A DNA stretch of 33,864 nucleotides from Okeania sp. SIO3B5 (GCF_010692555.1 NZ_JAAHHG010000001.1:1-33864); one strand, 5' to 3'; shown: positions 17,912 to 27,560, numbered from the stretch's first letter. Program-made: numbers and translations. The notes: generated by a model from the sequence alone, not told the origin.

Positions 17912-18174
17912 TAGGGCTTGCTGAAAAAGTCTTATGGGTGCAGGTAGGAGACAGGAGACAATCCACCCCTCGCCCCTCCCAGGAGGGGGACAGGAGGAAC
18001 GGGGAATTTGGAGGAGGTAGGAGTAAGAATTTTCCCAATATTGTTCTGCCCAACTCTTGAGCAAAATCCTGAATTTTTGAACCATTACCACCTAAAACCT
18101 CGCATTTTTTCCAGATCTAAAATTGCTCAAACCAATATCAGTCAATAAGCGCGATATTTAATCAGCAAACCCTA
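17912..18174 (+). mobile_element. MITE family 1, complete copy
   Basis: 263 bp. The left end is TAGGGCTTGCTGAAAAAG and the right end is TTTAATCAGCAAACCCTA. The outer dinucleotides are GT on both sides. Internally it has GGTAGGAGACAGGAGAC, a GC-rich inverted block around CCCCTCCCAGGAGGGG, and GAATTTTTGAACCATTACC. It lies between the two dnaE genes. Confidence 0.85.
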
Positions 18175-19100
18175 GTTAGAGATAATCAGAAGATTAAGGC
18201 ATTTTTTCTGGGAGCTATATCAGAAATATTTTCATTTTCTGAAGCTCAAATCAATACTTGTTTGACCAAAAAATAATGTCAAAGAGGTGAATTTTAGAGA
18301 GCGATCGCCTCTTGAGTTATTTAGTTAAGAGATTTCAATATTGAGGAATTTTTCCCAGAAGCAATACCAGAAAAGTTTTCATCTTGTGAAGCTCCCATAA
18401 ATACTTGTTTTCCCTCAATTAAATCTTTCCTTCTATAACTCCTCAGCAGAAAACTACCAACATTTTCATTCTCTGAAGCTCAAAAAAAAATCGGCGCGTT
18501 AAAGGATTTTCCGTTGCATCCTCACAATTTTTCTGATATCATAAATGTTATTGGGGGTTGTTCGCCTATATGCATGATTTTTTATTCAACACAAAAATAG
18601 TTAGTAGTTTCCAGGGCGATCGCTCAGGTTATGAAAAGAAAATCAATGTAAAAGGGATGAGGTTGACAGAGCGATCGCCTCTTGAGTTATTTAGTTAAGA
18701 GATTTCAATATTGAGGAATTTTTCCCAGAAGCAATACCAGAAATGTTTTCATCTTGTGAAGCTCTAGTAAATACCTGTTTTTCCTTGATTACATCTTTAC
18801 CACATATAACTCCTCAACTCCTCAATGGAAAACCACATTTTTTCTTCATTGCCTTAAGCTCATAAAAAATCTGCGCGTCAAAGGATTTTCCGTTGCATTC
18901 TCACAATTTTTCTGATATCATAAATGTTATTGGGTGTTGCTCGCCTATACGCATGATTTTTTATTCAACACAAAAAATAGTATTGTGTAAAACGCGCCAT
19001 TCGGAGCGTAGCGACAGCTATATCGCGAATGTTAATGTCAAAGATACCAAATGAGTTCTATTTAGTTTTAATTCTTGACTTTTAAAAAGGAATTATCGTC
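18175..19100 (+). repeat. Non-coding spacer between dnaE halves with two 300-bp direct repeats
   Basis: Segments 18298-18600 and 18668-18980 are direct repeats offset by about 370 bp, from GAGCGATCGCCTCTTGAG to CACAAAAA(A)TAG. A degenerate word, TTTTCATCTTGTGAAGCTC, recurs at 18229, 18376, 18463 and 18746. A GC-rich stretch (18990-19027, GGAGCGTAGCGACAGC) of the kind dispersed in cyanobacterial genomes follows. No reading frame resembling intein or polymerase sequence was found, so no linker remnant is visible. The dnaE-C promoter must lie here, but no clear -35/-10 pair could be picked. Confidence 0.8.
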
Positions 19101-19208
19101 GTGGTAAAAATTGTTTCTCGCAAGCTGGCAAAAACAGAAAATGTTTACGATATTGGTGTAAAAAAAGACCATAACTTTGTCTTAGCAAATGGGTTAGTTG
19201 CCTCTAAT
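19101..19208 (+). other. C-terminal half of the split DnaE intein (IntC)
   Basis: 36 residues, MVKIVSRKLA...DHNFVLANGLVASN, then Cys+1-Phe-Asn. Block F (VYDIGVKKDHNF) and the terminal Ser-Asn match the cyanobacterial DnaE split inteins, which lack the penultimate His. It pairs with the fragment at 17498-17842. Confidence 0.96.
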
Positions 19209-20648
19209 TGTTTTAATAAATCTCATTCCACAGCTTATGCTTATGTGGCTTATCAAACTGCTTATTTAAAAGCCAATTATCCAGTCGAATATATGGCAGC
19301 TTTAATTACTGCTAATAGTGGCGACCAAGATAAAGTACAAAAATATATTGCTAATTGTCAGAAATTTAACATTGAAGTCGAACCACCAAATATTAATCGC
19401 TCAGAAGTAGATTTTACTCCTTTGCCAAAAGTAGCTACAGGAGAAACAAAAGATAAAATTTTATTTGGATTATCCGCAGTAAAAAATGTAGGTGAAGGAG
19501 CAATAGAAGCAATTTTAAAAGCAAGAAAAGAAGGGGGAGAATTTAAATCTTTAGCCGATCTCTGTGACCGTGTTAATCTTAATGCTCTTAATAGTCGTAC
19601 TTTAGAATCTTTAATTAAATGTGGAGCTTTCGATAAAATTGAACTAAATCGTCACCAATTAATTAAAGATTTAGAAGGTGTAATGAAATGGGCACAAGAT
19701 AGAAATAAAGACCGGGATATGGGACAATTAAATTTATTTGATGTGGCAGAAGCAACAATGCCAGCTTTTGATTCTGCTCCTAAATCTTCACCTGTTTCAG
19801 ATTTTCCAGCCAAAGAAAAATTGCAGTATGAAAAAGAAATTCTAGGATTTTATGTATCCGACCATCCTCTCAAATATGCACAGGAACAAAATCAAATTCG
19901 GGATGCTATTTCTATCGCTCAAATGAAGGAAAAAAAATCTAAGTCAGTTATAAAATTATTGGTAATGTTAGCTGGAATTAAACCTCATATTACGAAAAAA
20001 GGCGATCGCATGGCATTTCTGCAAATAGAAGATATGACTGGGCAAGTAGATGCAGTAGTTTTTCCCAAAATATATGAAGAAATTAAAGATTTACTGACAG
20101 AAAATGCACTTTTAGTATTGACTGGAAAAGTTGATAAGAAAGATGATGAAAGTCAGTTATTGGTAGATGGTGCAGAAGCAGTAGAAAAGGTAATGGCAGA
20201 CGCAGTTGAACAACAGGAAAAACCATTTACAGAATTAGATAATTATCAAAATGAATTGAGAAATAAAGAGATAGAAATTAACCAACCTATTGCAGAAGTA
20301 GAAAAACCAATAGAGCAATTAGAAAGTCAAAAAAATCCTCCGAAAAAAGACCCTGAATTATTAATAACTGAAAATGGTTCTGCTAAACAAAGACAAATAA
20401 TTATCTTGCAAATACCAGTAAATATTATTCCTGAAAATGATTCTTTATTTGAACAAATTCAAGCTATTGTTGAAGAACAATCTTCTGGCGATCGGGAAAA
20501 AGCAAAGGTCGCAATAGGAGCATTAATATTTGATGATAAACAACAAAAGTTAGTACAGTTTGGTCGGCAATTTTGGGTTGAAGACGGGGAGAAAACTATT
20601 AATAGTTTTAAGGCTATAAGACTTGAGGCAGAGATTATTAGTTACTAA
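19101..20648 (+). CDS. dnaE: DNA polymerase III alpha subunit, C-terminal half, preceded by the split-intein C-half
   Basis: 515 aa from a GTG start at 19101, with a Shine-Dalgarno-like AAAAAGGA at 19083-19090. Residues 1-36 are the intein C-half (IntC). Cys37 begins the C-extein, CFNKSHSTAYAYVAYQTAYLK, the conserved continuation of KFAEY in the N-half. Further on come the helix-hairpin-helix region (SLADLCDRVNLNALNSRTLE), the OB fold (LQIEDMTGQVDAVVFPKIYEEI) and a C-terminal domain ending AEIISY. After trans-splicing the exteins give about 789 + 479 = 1268 aa, normal for bacterial DnaE1. The gene is 1.25 kb downstream of dnaE-N on the same strand. It may have its own promoter in the repeat-filled spacer. 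Confidence 0.97.
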   Translation: MVKIVSRKLAKTENVYDIGVKKDHNFVLANGLVASNCFNKSHSTAYAYVAYQTAYLKANYPVEYMAALITANSGDQDKVQKYIANCQKFNIEVEPPNINRSEVDFTPLPKVATGETKDKILFGLSAVKNVGEGAIEAILKARKEGGEFKSLADLCDRVNLNALNSRTLESLIKCGAFDKIELNRHQLIKDLEGVMKWAQDRNKDRDMGQLNLFDVAEATMPAFDSAPKSSPVSDFPAKEKLQYEKEILGFYVSDHPLKYAQEQNQIRDAISIAQMKEKKSKSVIKLLVMLAGIKPHITKKGDRMAFLQIEDMTGQVDAVVFPKIYEEIKDLLTENALLVLTGKVDKKDDESQLLVDGAEAVEKVMADAVEQQEKPFTELDNYQNELRNKEIEINQPIAEVEKPIEQLESQKNPPKKDPELLITENGSAKQRQIIILQIPVNIIPENDSLFEQIQAIVEEQSSGDREKAKVAIGALIFDDKQQKLVQFGRQFWVEDGEKTINSFKAIRLEAEIISY

Positions 20649-20735
20649 CATCGTATCTTGATTGAATATCTATAATAAGATAATAGCAAATAGGGGTAAT
20701 TTTGGAATATTCTATCTTGAGAGAGAAAAAAAATT

Positions 20736-21623
20736 ATGGAAGAGTTTGCAGATATTCAACGCTTGCTAAAAGGGTATTATAATATAGATTTTCCAACTTC
20801 AATCTTTCAATTAGCTGATTTTTTACAAAACTATCCTGAAGAAGAATTGGAGATTGATTTAGGTACAATTCGTGTATCTCCTTCTGGACTATTGAGCTTG
20901 ATATTAAACCCAAAATTACTAACTGAAAATTTTAAGAAATTAGCACTTCTTCACTTTCGCTACTATCGAGATTTACCAGAATTTTTTACATATTTACATG
21001 GAGATTGTGATGGTTTGCACTGGGGACTTCTACTTGATGACCCTTCTGTTGGTTTTCGAGGTGCTGCGTCATACTATAACAATGATGGTGATGAAATAAC
21101 GGTCTACAGTAGCATTTTCTCAGCACTTATTGATCGGTGCAAGGAAGAGCTTGAATATTGTGATGAATGTCTTGCAGATTTTCCAGAGGATGAGGATGAA
21201 GATTATTTAGAGACTAAAAGTATAATTAATAGATTTTTAGAACGCATTCAAGATTATATAGGCAAGAATTCAATAGAGATTGTCGAAAATCGAGTAGAGA
21301 GCGTTTCATCAGATACTGGTTTGGGACTTTGTGTACCTGAAAAGTTCCGCAGAAATGAATCATTAAAGGTTTATAGTAAACGTAGCAATGAAGGATACAA
21401 AGCACTTCTTGATGAATGTACAGATGATAACGTAGTACCTGCTTTAAAGGCAGGTCGATCTTTATGGTACTGGGGTGGTGAAAAATATTCTGAGAGAGCC
21501 TACAATTTACTTAAAAAAGCTTACACCATACTCCAGCGTGAAAAATTGTTACACATTCTTGATATTCACTATAATAACAGGGAAATTGAATGGGTGGACA
21601 TGACTGACTCACAAGAAGTCTAA
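20736..21623 (+). CDS. Unassigned 295-aa protein, possibly HPF1/DUF2228- or SUKH-like
   Basis: 295 aa, acidic (for example FPEDEDEDYLE around 146-156), soluble. The segment YRDLPEFFTYLHGDCDGLHWGLLLDDP, followed by YYNNDGDEITVYSSIFSALI, recalls both the HPF1/DUF2228 family (bacterial relatives are often labelled ADP-ribosylation family protein) and SUKH/SMI1-KNR4 domains, which commonly act as immunity proteins. By eye I cannot decide between them. The C-terminal third, with ALLDECTDDNVVPALKAGRSLWYWGGE, looks helical and repeat-like. It starts 87 nt after dnaE-C on the same strand, so it could be co-transcribed, but a functional link is not evident. No toxin gene lies beside it. Confidence 0.55.
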   Translation: MEEFADIQRLLKGYYNIDFPTSIFQLADFLQNYPEEELEIDLGTIRVSPSGLLSLILNPKLLTENFKKLALLHFRYYRDLPEFFTYLHGDCDGLHWGLLLDDPSVGFRGAASYYNNDGDEITVYSSIFSALIDRCKEELEYCDECLADFPEDEDEDYLETKSIINRFLERIQDYIGKNSIEIVENRVESVSSDTGLGLCVPEKFRRNESLKVYSKRSNEGYKALLDECTDDNVVPALKAGRSLWYWGGEKYSERAYNLLKKAYTILQREKLLHILDIHYNNREIEWVDMTDSQEV

Positions 21624-21667
21624 ACTGGAATCGATAATTTTTAGCAAATGACCAACTATTCGTTCTT

Positions 21668-21704
21668 TCTACCTCCACAAAAAGACTTTATTAAGCAAAG
21701 CCTA
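21668..21704 (-). mobile_element. MITE family 1 end fragment
   Basis: CTACCTCCAC...GACTTTATTAAGCAAAGCCTA corresponds to the end of an inverted family copy (compare 10568-10604). Only the terminus remains, 2 nt from the complete copy at 21707, suggesting that one element inserted next to or into another. Confidence 0.6.
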
Positions 21705-21706
21705 AT

Positions 21707-21948
21707 TAGGGTTTGCTGAAAAAATCTTTTGGCATGGGTAGGAGTCAGGAGACAGGAGACAGGATACAGGAGAAATGGGAATTTAGAGGGGGTAGGAGTA
21801 ATAATTTTCCCTTGATTTTTCTGCGCAATTATGAGCCTAAAATACTAATTTTTTGAACCATTACGACCTAAAAGCTTAGACTTTTTTCAACTAAGAAATG
21901 CTAAAACATTTATATGTCAATGCTTTTAGATTTAATCAGCAAGCCCTA
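21707..21948 (+). mobile_element. MITE family 1, complete copy
   Basis: 242 bp, from TAGGGTTTGCTGAAAAAAT to TTTAATCAGCAAGCCCTA, with AT on both outer sides. Internally it has GGTAGGAGTCAGGAGACAGGAG and the CTAATTTTTTGAACCATTACG block shared with 1-224. It has no ORF. It follows the 295-aa gene. Confidence 0.85.
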
Positions 21949-22218
21949 ATTAGTGATAAAAAAAAACTTTCTCCTTCCCCCCCTCTTTCTTATTCTTTAT
22001 TTCTTTCTTACTCCTGACTCCTGACTCCTAAGAAATACCCTAAATATTTGTAGCAAACATTTATTAATTTGGTATAGCACTTCAGTTATTAAGTAATTAA
22101 CACTGGTATTATCACCTTTTTGCTAATAATTAGTAAGTTAATGTTAATTATTCTTATGTTTACTTCTCCCTCACTCCCCTACTTCCCTACTCCCTCACTC
22201 CCCTACTCCCCCACTCTC
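21949..22218. repeat. Convergent intergenic region with short repeats and polypyrimidine tract
   Basis: Between the 295-aa gene and the convergent topoisomerase gene. It has CTCCTGA heptamers at about 22011-22030 and a C/T-rich run of CTCCCTCACTCCCCTACT type at 22165-22215. No hairpin with a T-run that would qualify as a classical terminator was found. Confidence 0.6.
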
Positions 22219-24825
22219 TCAATAACCAACAACCTTAATAATCCTCTCCTTTGCCCCCAATTTCACCAACCGACTCCCCCTATCATCCTGCCCATAAACT
22301 TTAACCGCATCCACCATCATTCCACAAACCTTACCATCAGTTGTTAACATCTGAGCCACTACACCCGACTCACCAACAACTATTCCCGCCAAAACATCAG
22401 TTTGTCTCGTAAACTGAAAAGCATTCTGCCCAATACCACCACGATTAGCAACTCGCAACGAACCAATAGCAATACGCTTTCCATAACCCTGTTCAGAAAC
22501 TAAAAATAAATTGCTTTCTCCATCCAAAGTTACACAACCTACCAACTCCTCTTGTTTTCTTAATCTTGTTGCTTGAGATCCCTGCGCAGTACGTCCCATT
22601 AATGGTAACTGTTCCTCATCTATTTCTAATCTTAATAATCTCCCCCCAGAAGTTGCCAAAACTACTTGTTCCCCTACCTGAGCTAAATTAGAATAACGTA
22701 ATTCATCATCTTCCTTTAGTTTAATTACTGTTATACCGCGATTTGTAATATCACTTAAATCAGACAAAGGTAAACGTTTAATTTTACCATTTTGAGTCAA
22801 CATGATTAAATCTTTATTTTCTTCAGCCTCCTGTAAAACAAATTGAGCAATAATAAACTCCTGACGAGCATCCGTCATTTCTTTAGTTGCTGACGGTGAT
22901 AATAATGTTACTAAAGGTACACCCTTATACTCATGTCGTGTTGTCGAACGATTAGAACCAGAAGGAATATCATTTACCTTCAGAGGATAAGCTTTACCAG
23001 TACGAGTCAATACCACTAAAGTTTTGTCTGTAGTTGCCTCAATTATATTAATAGTAAAATCATCATTATTTTCAGTAATAATATTAGATTTTTTATCAAT
23101 TTGATGCTTCTCAAATTCTTTAGCAGCTAATCGTCTTACATATCCTCGGTGAGTAAATTCTATAACAACCTCTTCAGTCGGTGGTGGAGCAGCCTCCAAA
23201 GTCAAAAATTGTGATTCAACAGTTGTACTTTTTGATTTTCTACCTCTACCTTTAGCTGCTTTATTTGTTTCTCGATCGCCAATTTCTACATTGCTTTTCT
23301 GTTGAGAAACAGAAGCATTTGATTCCGCTTGAACAATAATTCGAGTACGTCTAGGATCACCATACTTGCGTTTTAGAGTCCGCAATTCTTTTTTCAACGA
23401 TCTCAGAAGTAGACGGCGATCGCTCAACAAACCCTGTAACTCTTGTATTTTCCCTCTCAGTTGCTCATATTCTTCCTCTAATTTTTGTCTTTCTAAACCA
23501 GTCAGTCTGCGCATTGGCATTGCCAGAATAGCATCAGCTTGATTTTCGCTTAAACCCAAACTTTCTTGAAAACTAACCTTAGCACTACTACCATCAGGAG
23601 CATTTCTGAGAATATCAATCGTAGTATCCAAATCTTTTAAAGCTTTAAGCAAACCCTCAACTATATGGCACCTACCTTGAGCTATTTCCAAATCATTCCT
23701 GTAGCGACGAGTTAAAGTTTGCTCCCTAAAACTAATAAACTCCTGTAAAAAATCTCGTAGAGATAACTGTCGTGGTTGTGCATCAACCAAAGCCAACATA
23801 ATAGCACCAAACTTTGAAAGTAAATCAGTGTGCTGATAAAGGTGGTGAAGTACAACACTAGGATCAGCTTCACGTTTAAGTTCAATTACAACCCTAATAC
23901 CAGAGCGATCGCTTTCATCTCGCAAATCAGAAATACCCTCTATTTTACCCGCATTAACCAAATCTGCTGTTTTTTCAATCCAACCCGCTTTATTAACCTG
24001 ATAAGGCAACTCTGTCACCACAATAGCCCTTTTTGTACGACGCCCACGAGCTGTAGGAACTTCTTCAATAGTAGCCACTCCCCTGATAGGAATACTACCT
24101 CTACCTTTAGTATAAGCATCAATAATGCCATCAGTACTAACAATTTCCCCACCAGTAGGAAAATCAGGCCCAGGAATCAATCTAAATAACTTTTCATCGG
24201 AAAGATTAGGATTATCAATTAAAGCAATGAGGCCATCCACTACTTCTCCCAGATTATGTGGCGGAACATTAGTCGCCATTCCCACTGCAATACCAGAAGA
24301 ACCATTAAGTAATAAAAAAGGTAATTGTGCCGGTAATACAGTAGGTTCTTGCTGGGAGCCATCGAAGTTGTTGGTATAGTCAACTATAGCCTCACTAATT
24401 TGGGTAAGTAAGCCTTCATTGCTAATAGATGCCAAACGACTTTCTGTATACCGCATAGCAGCAGCAGGATCGTTGTCGATAGAGCCAAAGTTACCATGTC
24501 CATCAATTAATGGATAACGACTGGAAAAGTCTTGAATCATCCGTACCATGGCATCATAAACAGCTTGGTCCCCGTGAGGATGATATTTTCCCAGAACATC
24601 TCCAACCACCCTGGCACATTTACGAAATGGTCTGTCTGGGGTGAGACCAAGTTCATGCATAGCGTATAGAATTCGACGATGCACTGGCTTTTGTCCATCT
24701 CTGACATCTGGCAAGGCCCTACCAACAATCACACTCATGGCATATTCAAGATATGATTGCTGCATTTCGATGTGCAGCGCTGCAGTAACGACTTGTCCGG
24801 AGAGTAGATTTAATTGTTTGGCCAT
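22219..24825 (-). CDS. gyrA: DNA gyrase/topoisomerase IV subunit A
   Basis: 868 aa, normal length for GyrA/ParC. It is the DNA breakage-reunion subunit of a type IIA topoisomerase and works with GyrB or ParE. The N-terminal core has [23 protein letters not shown], the HPHGD loop (82-86) and the active-site RY in [10 protein letters not shown] (Tyr126). The coiled-coil tower is around 340-480. A low-complexity linker ([24 protein letters not shown], about 500-530) precedes a C-terminal beta-pinwheel with repeated T(R/Q)xGxxxRL blades. I do not see a canonical GyrA box (QRRGGRG); the best counterpart is NRGITVI. Cyanobacteria carry more than one GyrA-like protein, so this may be the ParC-type or second paralogue. 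No gyrB is adjacent. The start [11 protein letters not shown] matches family practice. Confidence 0.92.
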   Translation of the reverse strand: MAKQLNLLSGQVVTAALHIEMQQSYLEYAMSVIVGRALPDVRDGQKPVHRRILYAMHELGLTPDRPFRKCARVVGDVLGKYHPHGDQAVYDAMVRMIQDFSSRYPLIDGHGNFGSIDNDPAAAMRYTESRLASISNEGLLTQISEAIVDYTNNFDGSQQEPTVLPAQLPFLLLNGSSGIAVGMATNVPPHNLGEVVDGLIALIDNPNLSDEKLFRLIPGPDFPTGGEIVSTDGIIDAYTKGRGSIPIRGVATIEEVPTARGRRTKRAIVVTELPYQVNKAGWIEKTADLVNAGKIEGISDLRDESDRSGIRVVIELKREADPSVVLHHLYQHTDLLSKFGAIMLALVDAQPRQLSLRDFLQEFISFREQTLTRRYRNDLEIAQGRCHIVEGLLKALKDLDTTIDILRNAPDGSSAKVSFQESLGLSENQADAILAMPMRRLTGLERQKLEEEYEQLRGKIQELQGLLSDRRLLLRSLKKELRTLKRKYGDPRRTRIIVQAESNASVSQQKSNVEIGDRETNKAAKGRGRKSKSTTVESQFLTLEAAPPPTEEVVIEFTHRGYVRRLAAKEFEKHQIDKKSNIITENNDDFTINIIEATTDKTLVVLTRTGKAYPLKVNDIPSGSNRSTTRHEYKGVPLVTLLSPSATKEMTDARQEFIIAQFVLQEAEENKDLIMLTQNGKIKRLPLSDLSDITNRGITVIKLKEDDELRYSNLAQVGEQVVLATSGGRLLRLEIDEEQLPLMGRTAQGSQATRLRKQEELVGCVTLDGESNLFLVSEQGYGKRIAIGSLRVANRGGIGQNAFQFTRQTDVLAGIVVGESGVVAQMLTTDGKVCGMMVDAVKVYGQDDRGSRLVKLGAKERIIKVVGY

Positions 24826-26150
24826 GAGTTGCTATTTAGATTACGATTTATAAAAAATGACGAATCACAATTGACAGACTAAGTCAAAATGTTATGACAA
24901 TTTAAGATTTTCAGCATGGAATACCTAAATTTTCTCAAAAGTAACAAGGAATACCCAACTTATATGCACATCAGTTTACTAATTGGTAGTGTATTGAGGG
25001 ATGTTTTTTTCTAATTCAGGCAAAGTAAATTTAATATTTTTATAGACTCTCACAGTAGTAATTTTTTTTTAATGTATACAAGATTGTTTGGAAATATAGC
25101 AATCAGGAGTCAGATGTGAGAATTGAGGTGTTCCTTTAAAGTATAGAATATAGCAGTTATCTTATTCTTATGTATTGGTTTCTTCCCTCCATACCTATTC
25201 CCTAAAACAAAAGTCTCCAATATCTCACAAGTAAAATCATATTGCTATAGTAGCTAACACACCTCAAATCTTTTGACCATAGTTGATTATAGGAATAATT
25301 ATTTATATTTGATCGAGCAAAAATTTGGATTAAGGCTTAAAATATTACCTACTTAACTTAGGCAACTAATACATTGAAGGCTATCCAGATCGAAAATATC
25401 TGCTATGCCACTCTAGAAAGTAGTACAATTACATAAATGCAAAGTATGTTAACCTCAATTATGCTGAATAAATTGAAATCTTACCTTAGATAATTATGTA
25501 TAATTATTAATATTTTAGGTTCCTGCATTGGAGCTACTAAAAAGTAAGCATTTCCTGCGGAATGCTGCGCAAACAGCTATTAGCTGTCAGCTCTCAGCTC
25601 TGATGAGCGGGTTTTAATGAATATAGACTTTAAAGCTAGTTTTTATAGTAAGTATCAATTCTGACTCAATTAGTAAAGCTTTTACCTCAAATTAAAAGCA
25701 ATAGCTGATGGTTGAATGCTTACATTAAAAGTAGTATTTCCAGATTACTTTTCTCATCATCATAGCAGGCAGAAGAAAATATATTCTCAATCTTTATCTC
25801 AATAAGATTAGACTATTAAACTTCTCTCTAGTGAGATAAACGTTCAAAAACTCACAAATAACTATGAGAAAAATTTAAAACAATATCTATTTAGTCAGTT
25901 GAGTAAATCATTGTGTAATTTTTAATTGATTAAACTGAAAGTAGTTAAACTAATACCATTTCACTTAAAAAATGTCACAAATAGTTGGTAACTGATGAAG
26001 TCAAATAATAAGCTTTAATTACTGGAGAATAGACGTTTTAAGTACTTAAAATATCATTTTTGACTTTTGACTTTTGACTTTTAACTTTTGACTTTAGTGA
26101 AACGATATAAGTTGGCTTTCCCTATCTATAAGAAAATTTAGCTGAATCGT
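24826..26150. other. 1.3-kb non-coding region
   Basis: No credible gene or RNA was found on either strand. It is AT-rich and contains the divergent upstream sequences of gyrA (- strand) and of the TnpB element. Short tandem motifs occur: AGCTATTAGCTGTCAGCTCTCAGCT at about 25574-25600, and five TTTTGAC-type heptamers at 26057-26095. It is large for a bacterial intergenic region, in line with the low coding density of the window. Confidence 0.7.
26057..26095 (+). repeat. Heptanucleotide short tandem repeat (TTTTGAC)
   Basis: Five consecutive heptamers (TTTTGAC, one as TTTTAAC) lie about 60 bp before the left end of the TnpB element. This is the STRR type of repeat known from filamentous cyanobacteria. 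The same word recurs at 33345-33450. Confidence 0.85.
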
Positions 26151-26158
26151 CGAGAAGC

Positions 26159-26188
26159 CTCACGCTATAATTTTTGATTTGGCGTGAG
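26159..26188 (+). promoter_or_regulatory. Left-end hairpin of the IS element
   Basis: A 7-bp stem, CTCACGC/GCGTGAG, with a 16-nt AT-rich loop, preceded by GAGAAGC as at the right end. It is the likely TnpA recognition hairpin. Confidence 0.75.
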
Positions 26189-26312
26189 ATGAATCGGCAG
26201 CAAATTGAATAGGTTCGAGGCCCATTCAATTGGCCAACATCCCAGCAAAAGCTTTCGCCCTGGTTGAAAAACTTGTATGATTCTATTGCTATCACTCCGG
26301 GAATTTTCCACC

Positions 26313-27476
26313 ATGCGCACTGCCTACCAATATAAATTAAGGCCCAATAAAGAACAGTTAGCCACAATAGAATTGTGGTTGGAATTGTTGCGTCGGCAGT
26401 ACAACTATCGGTTAGGTGAAAGGTTCTCATGGTGGTCAGAAAACCGTTGTCCAGTTAACGCTTGCCCCTTAGTGATGCCAATTCCTCAACTCTTAGATGA
26501 TCCAAATTATTACTCTCAAAAACGAGATTTGGTCAATACCAAAGACAAGTTTCCTGAGTATAAGCTAGTTCATTCTCAGGTGTTGCAGGATTGCATAAAG
26601 CGGGTAAAGCTTGCCTTTGATAGATGGTTGAAAGCCGACAAAAATGGACAGAAATTAGGGAAACCAAGGTTTAAAGGAAAAGGACGTTATCGCAGTTTTA
26701 CTTATCCTCAAATCAAACTTGACTGCATGGAAGAAAATCAAATTAATTTACCCAAAATTGGCAAGGTAAAGTTGATTCAGCATCGTCTAATACCAGAAGG
26801 ATTTATAATTAAAACTGTTACGATTAGTCGTAAAGCTGATGGTTATTATGTAACTTTATCTCTAGAAGACAAATCAGTTCCAGCTTTGACTTTTAATGTT
26901 GAACCTACATTAAAAAATACTCTGGGAATCGATATGGGGCTAAAGGAATTCTTAGTAACAAGTGAAGGAGAGTCTGTCCCTATACCTCAATACTATCGAA
27001 AATATCAGCAGCGATTAAAGACTTTACAGAAACGTTTATCTCGAAAGAAAAAAGGCAGTAAAAGGTGGTTAAAAGCTGTCAAAGCTGTAGCTAAACAACA
27101 TAAAAAGGTTGCCGATAAACGTAAAGATTTTCACTTCAAAACAGCCAATGAATTGTTATCAAAAGCGGATGTTATTGCCCACGAAAACTTAAATATTAAA
27201 GGGCTAGCAAAGACTCGTTTGAGTAAATCAATTAACGATGCTGGATGGGGACAATTTCTAACTATTTTAACTGTCAAAGCCGGAAATGCTGGACAGAAAA
27301 CTATAGGAGTGAACCCCAAAAATACTAGCCAAGATTGCTCAAATTGTGGTGAAAAAGTCCCCAAAGAATTAAATATACGAATTCATTCTTGTCCGCATTG
27401 CGGTATTGTAATAGACCGCGACTGGAATGCAGCGATAAATATAAAAAATAGGGCGGTAGGGCCCAGACGTCCTTAA
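26313..27476 (+). CDS. tnpB: TnpB, RNA-guided nuclease of an IS1341-type element
   Basis: 387 aa from ATG 26313; the longer ORF starting at 26277 adds 12 residues without family support. RuvC-like catalytic residues are all present: Asp207 (LGIDMGLKEF), Glu291 (AHENLNIKG) and Asp370 (DRDWNAAINI). The zinc ribbon has C342-x2-C345 and C360-x2-C363. TnpB proteins are the ancestors of Cas12. Related ones cut DNA next to a short motif, guided by an RNA (omega RNA/reRNA) made from the 3' end of the element, which preserves the element at its site. With no lesion visible, this copy is probably active. The coding end overlaps the predicted guide-RNA scaffold. There is no tnpA beside it. Confidence 0.95.
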   Translation: MRTAYQYKLRPNKEQLATIELWLELLRRQYNYRLGERFSWWSENRCPVNACPLVMPIPQLLDDPNYYSQKRDLVNTKDKFPEYKLVHSQVLQDCIKRVKLAFDRWLKADKNGQKLGKPRFKGKGRYRSFTYPQIKLDCMEENQINLPKIGKVKLIQHRLIPEGFIIKTVTISRKADGYYVTLSLEDKSVPALTFNVEPTLKNTLGIDMGLKEFLVTSEGESVPIPQYYRKYQQRLKTLQKRLSRKKKGSKRWLKAVKAVAKQHKKVADKRKDFHFKTANELLSKADVIAHENLNIKGLAKTRLSKSINDAGWGQFLTILTVKAGNAGQKTIGVNPKNTSQDCSNCGEKVPKELNIRIHSCPHCGIVIDRDWNAAINIKNRAVGPRRP

Positions 27477-27560
27477 AGCTCGTGGAGCTCGACGGAATAC
27501 CGGGGCTACGAAACGAGAAGCCCACACTATAGCGCCAGCAAGCGTGTGGGAGTATGTCAC
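27440..27560 (+). ncRNA. Predicted omega RNA (reRNA) scaffold and right end of the IS element
   Basis: In studied TnpB elements the guide RNA covers the tnpB 3' end and the right end and continues into the flank, which serves as guide. Here the segment after AAINIKNR contains a small hairpin (AGCTC-GTG-GAGCT, about 27476-27489) and the right-end hairpin CCCACAC/GTGTGGG (27521-27550). If the element ends at TCAC (27560), the guide would begin TCTAAACTTTATAATGG. Boundaries are inferred. Confidence 0.6.

Larger units (their letters stand above)
26152..27560 (+). mobile_element. IS1341-type (IS200/IS605 superfamily) element with tnpB only
   Basis: The element is bounded by matched imperfect palindromes, each preceded by GAGAAGC. 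The left one is CTCACGC...GCGTGAG at 26159-26188 and the right one is CCCACAC...GTGTGGG at 27521-27550. Subterminal hairpins, absence of inverted terminal repeats and a single tnpB fit the IS200/IS605 superfamily. No tnpA Y1 transposase is present, so transposition would need a TnpA from elsewhere. The exact cleavage points cannot be fixed by eye; the right edge is probably near TCAC at 27557-27560. Confidence 0.82.

Noticed and set aside
17955-18000. CCCCTCCC...GGGAGGGG-type inverted block as a dnaE-N terminator
   Set aside because: The same block occurs in the other MITE copies, so it belongs to the element. It has no T-run behind it.
17231-18091. Minus-strand frames of 101-168 aa opposite the dnaE-N end and in the spacer
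   Set aside because: They are shadows of the intein and polymerase coding strand or of the polypurine and MITE repeats. Their translations are low-complexity (Ser/Phe/Leu-rich) with no family resemblance.
26200-26245. GGTTCGAGGCCC resembling a tRNA T-arm
   Set aside because: There is no matching acceptor, D or anticodon arm around it. It lies inside the left part of the TnpB element.
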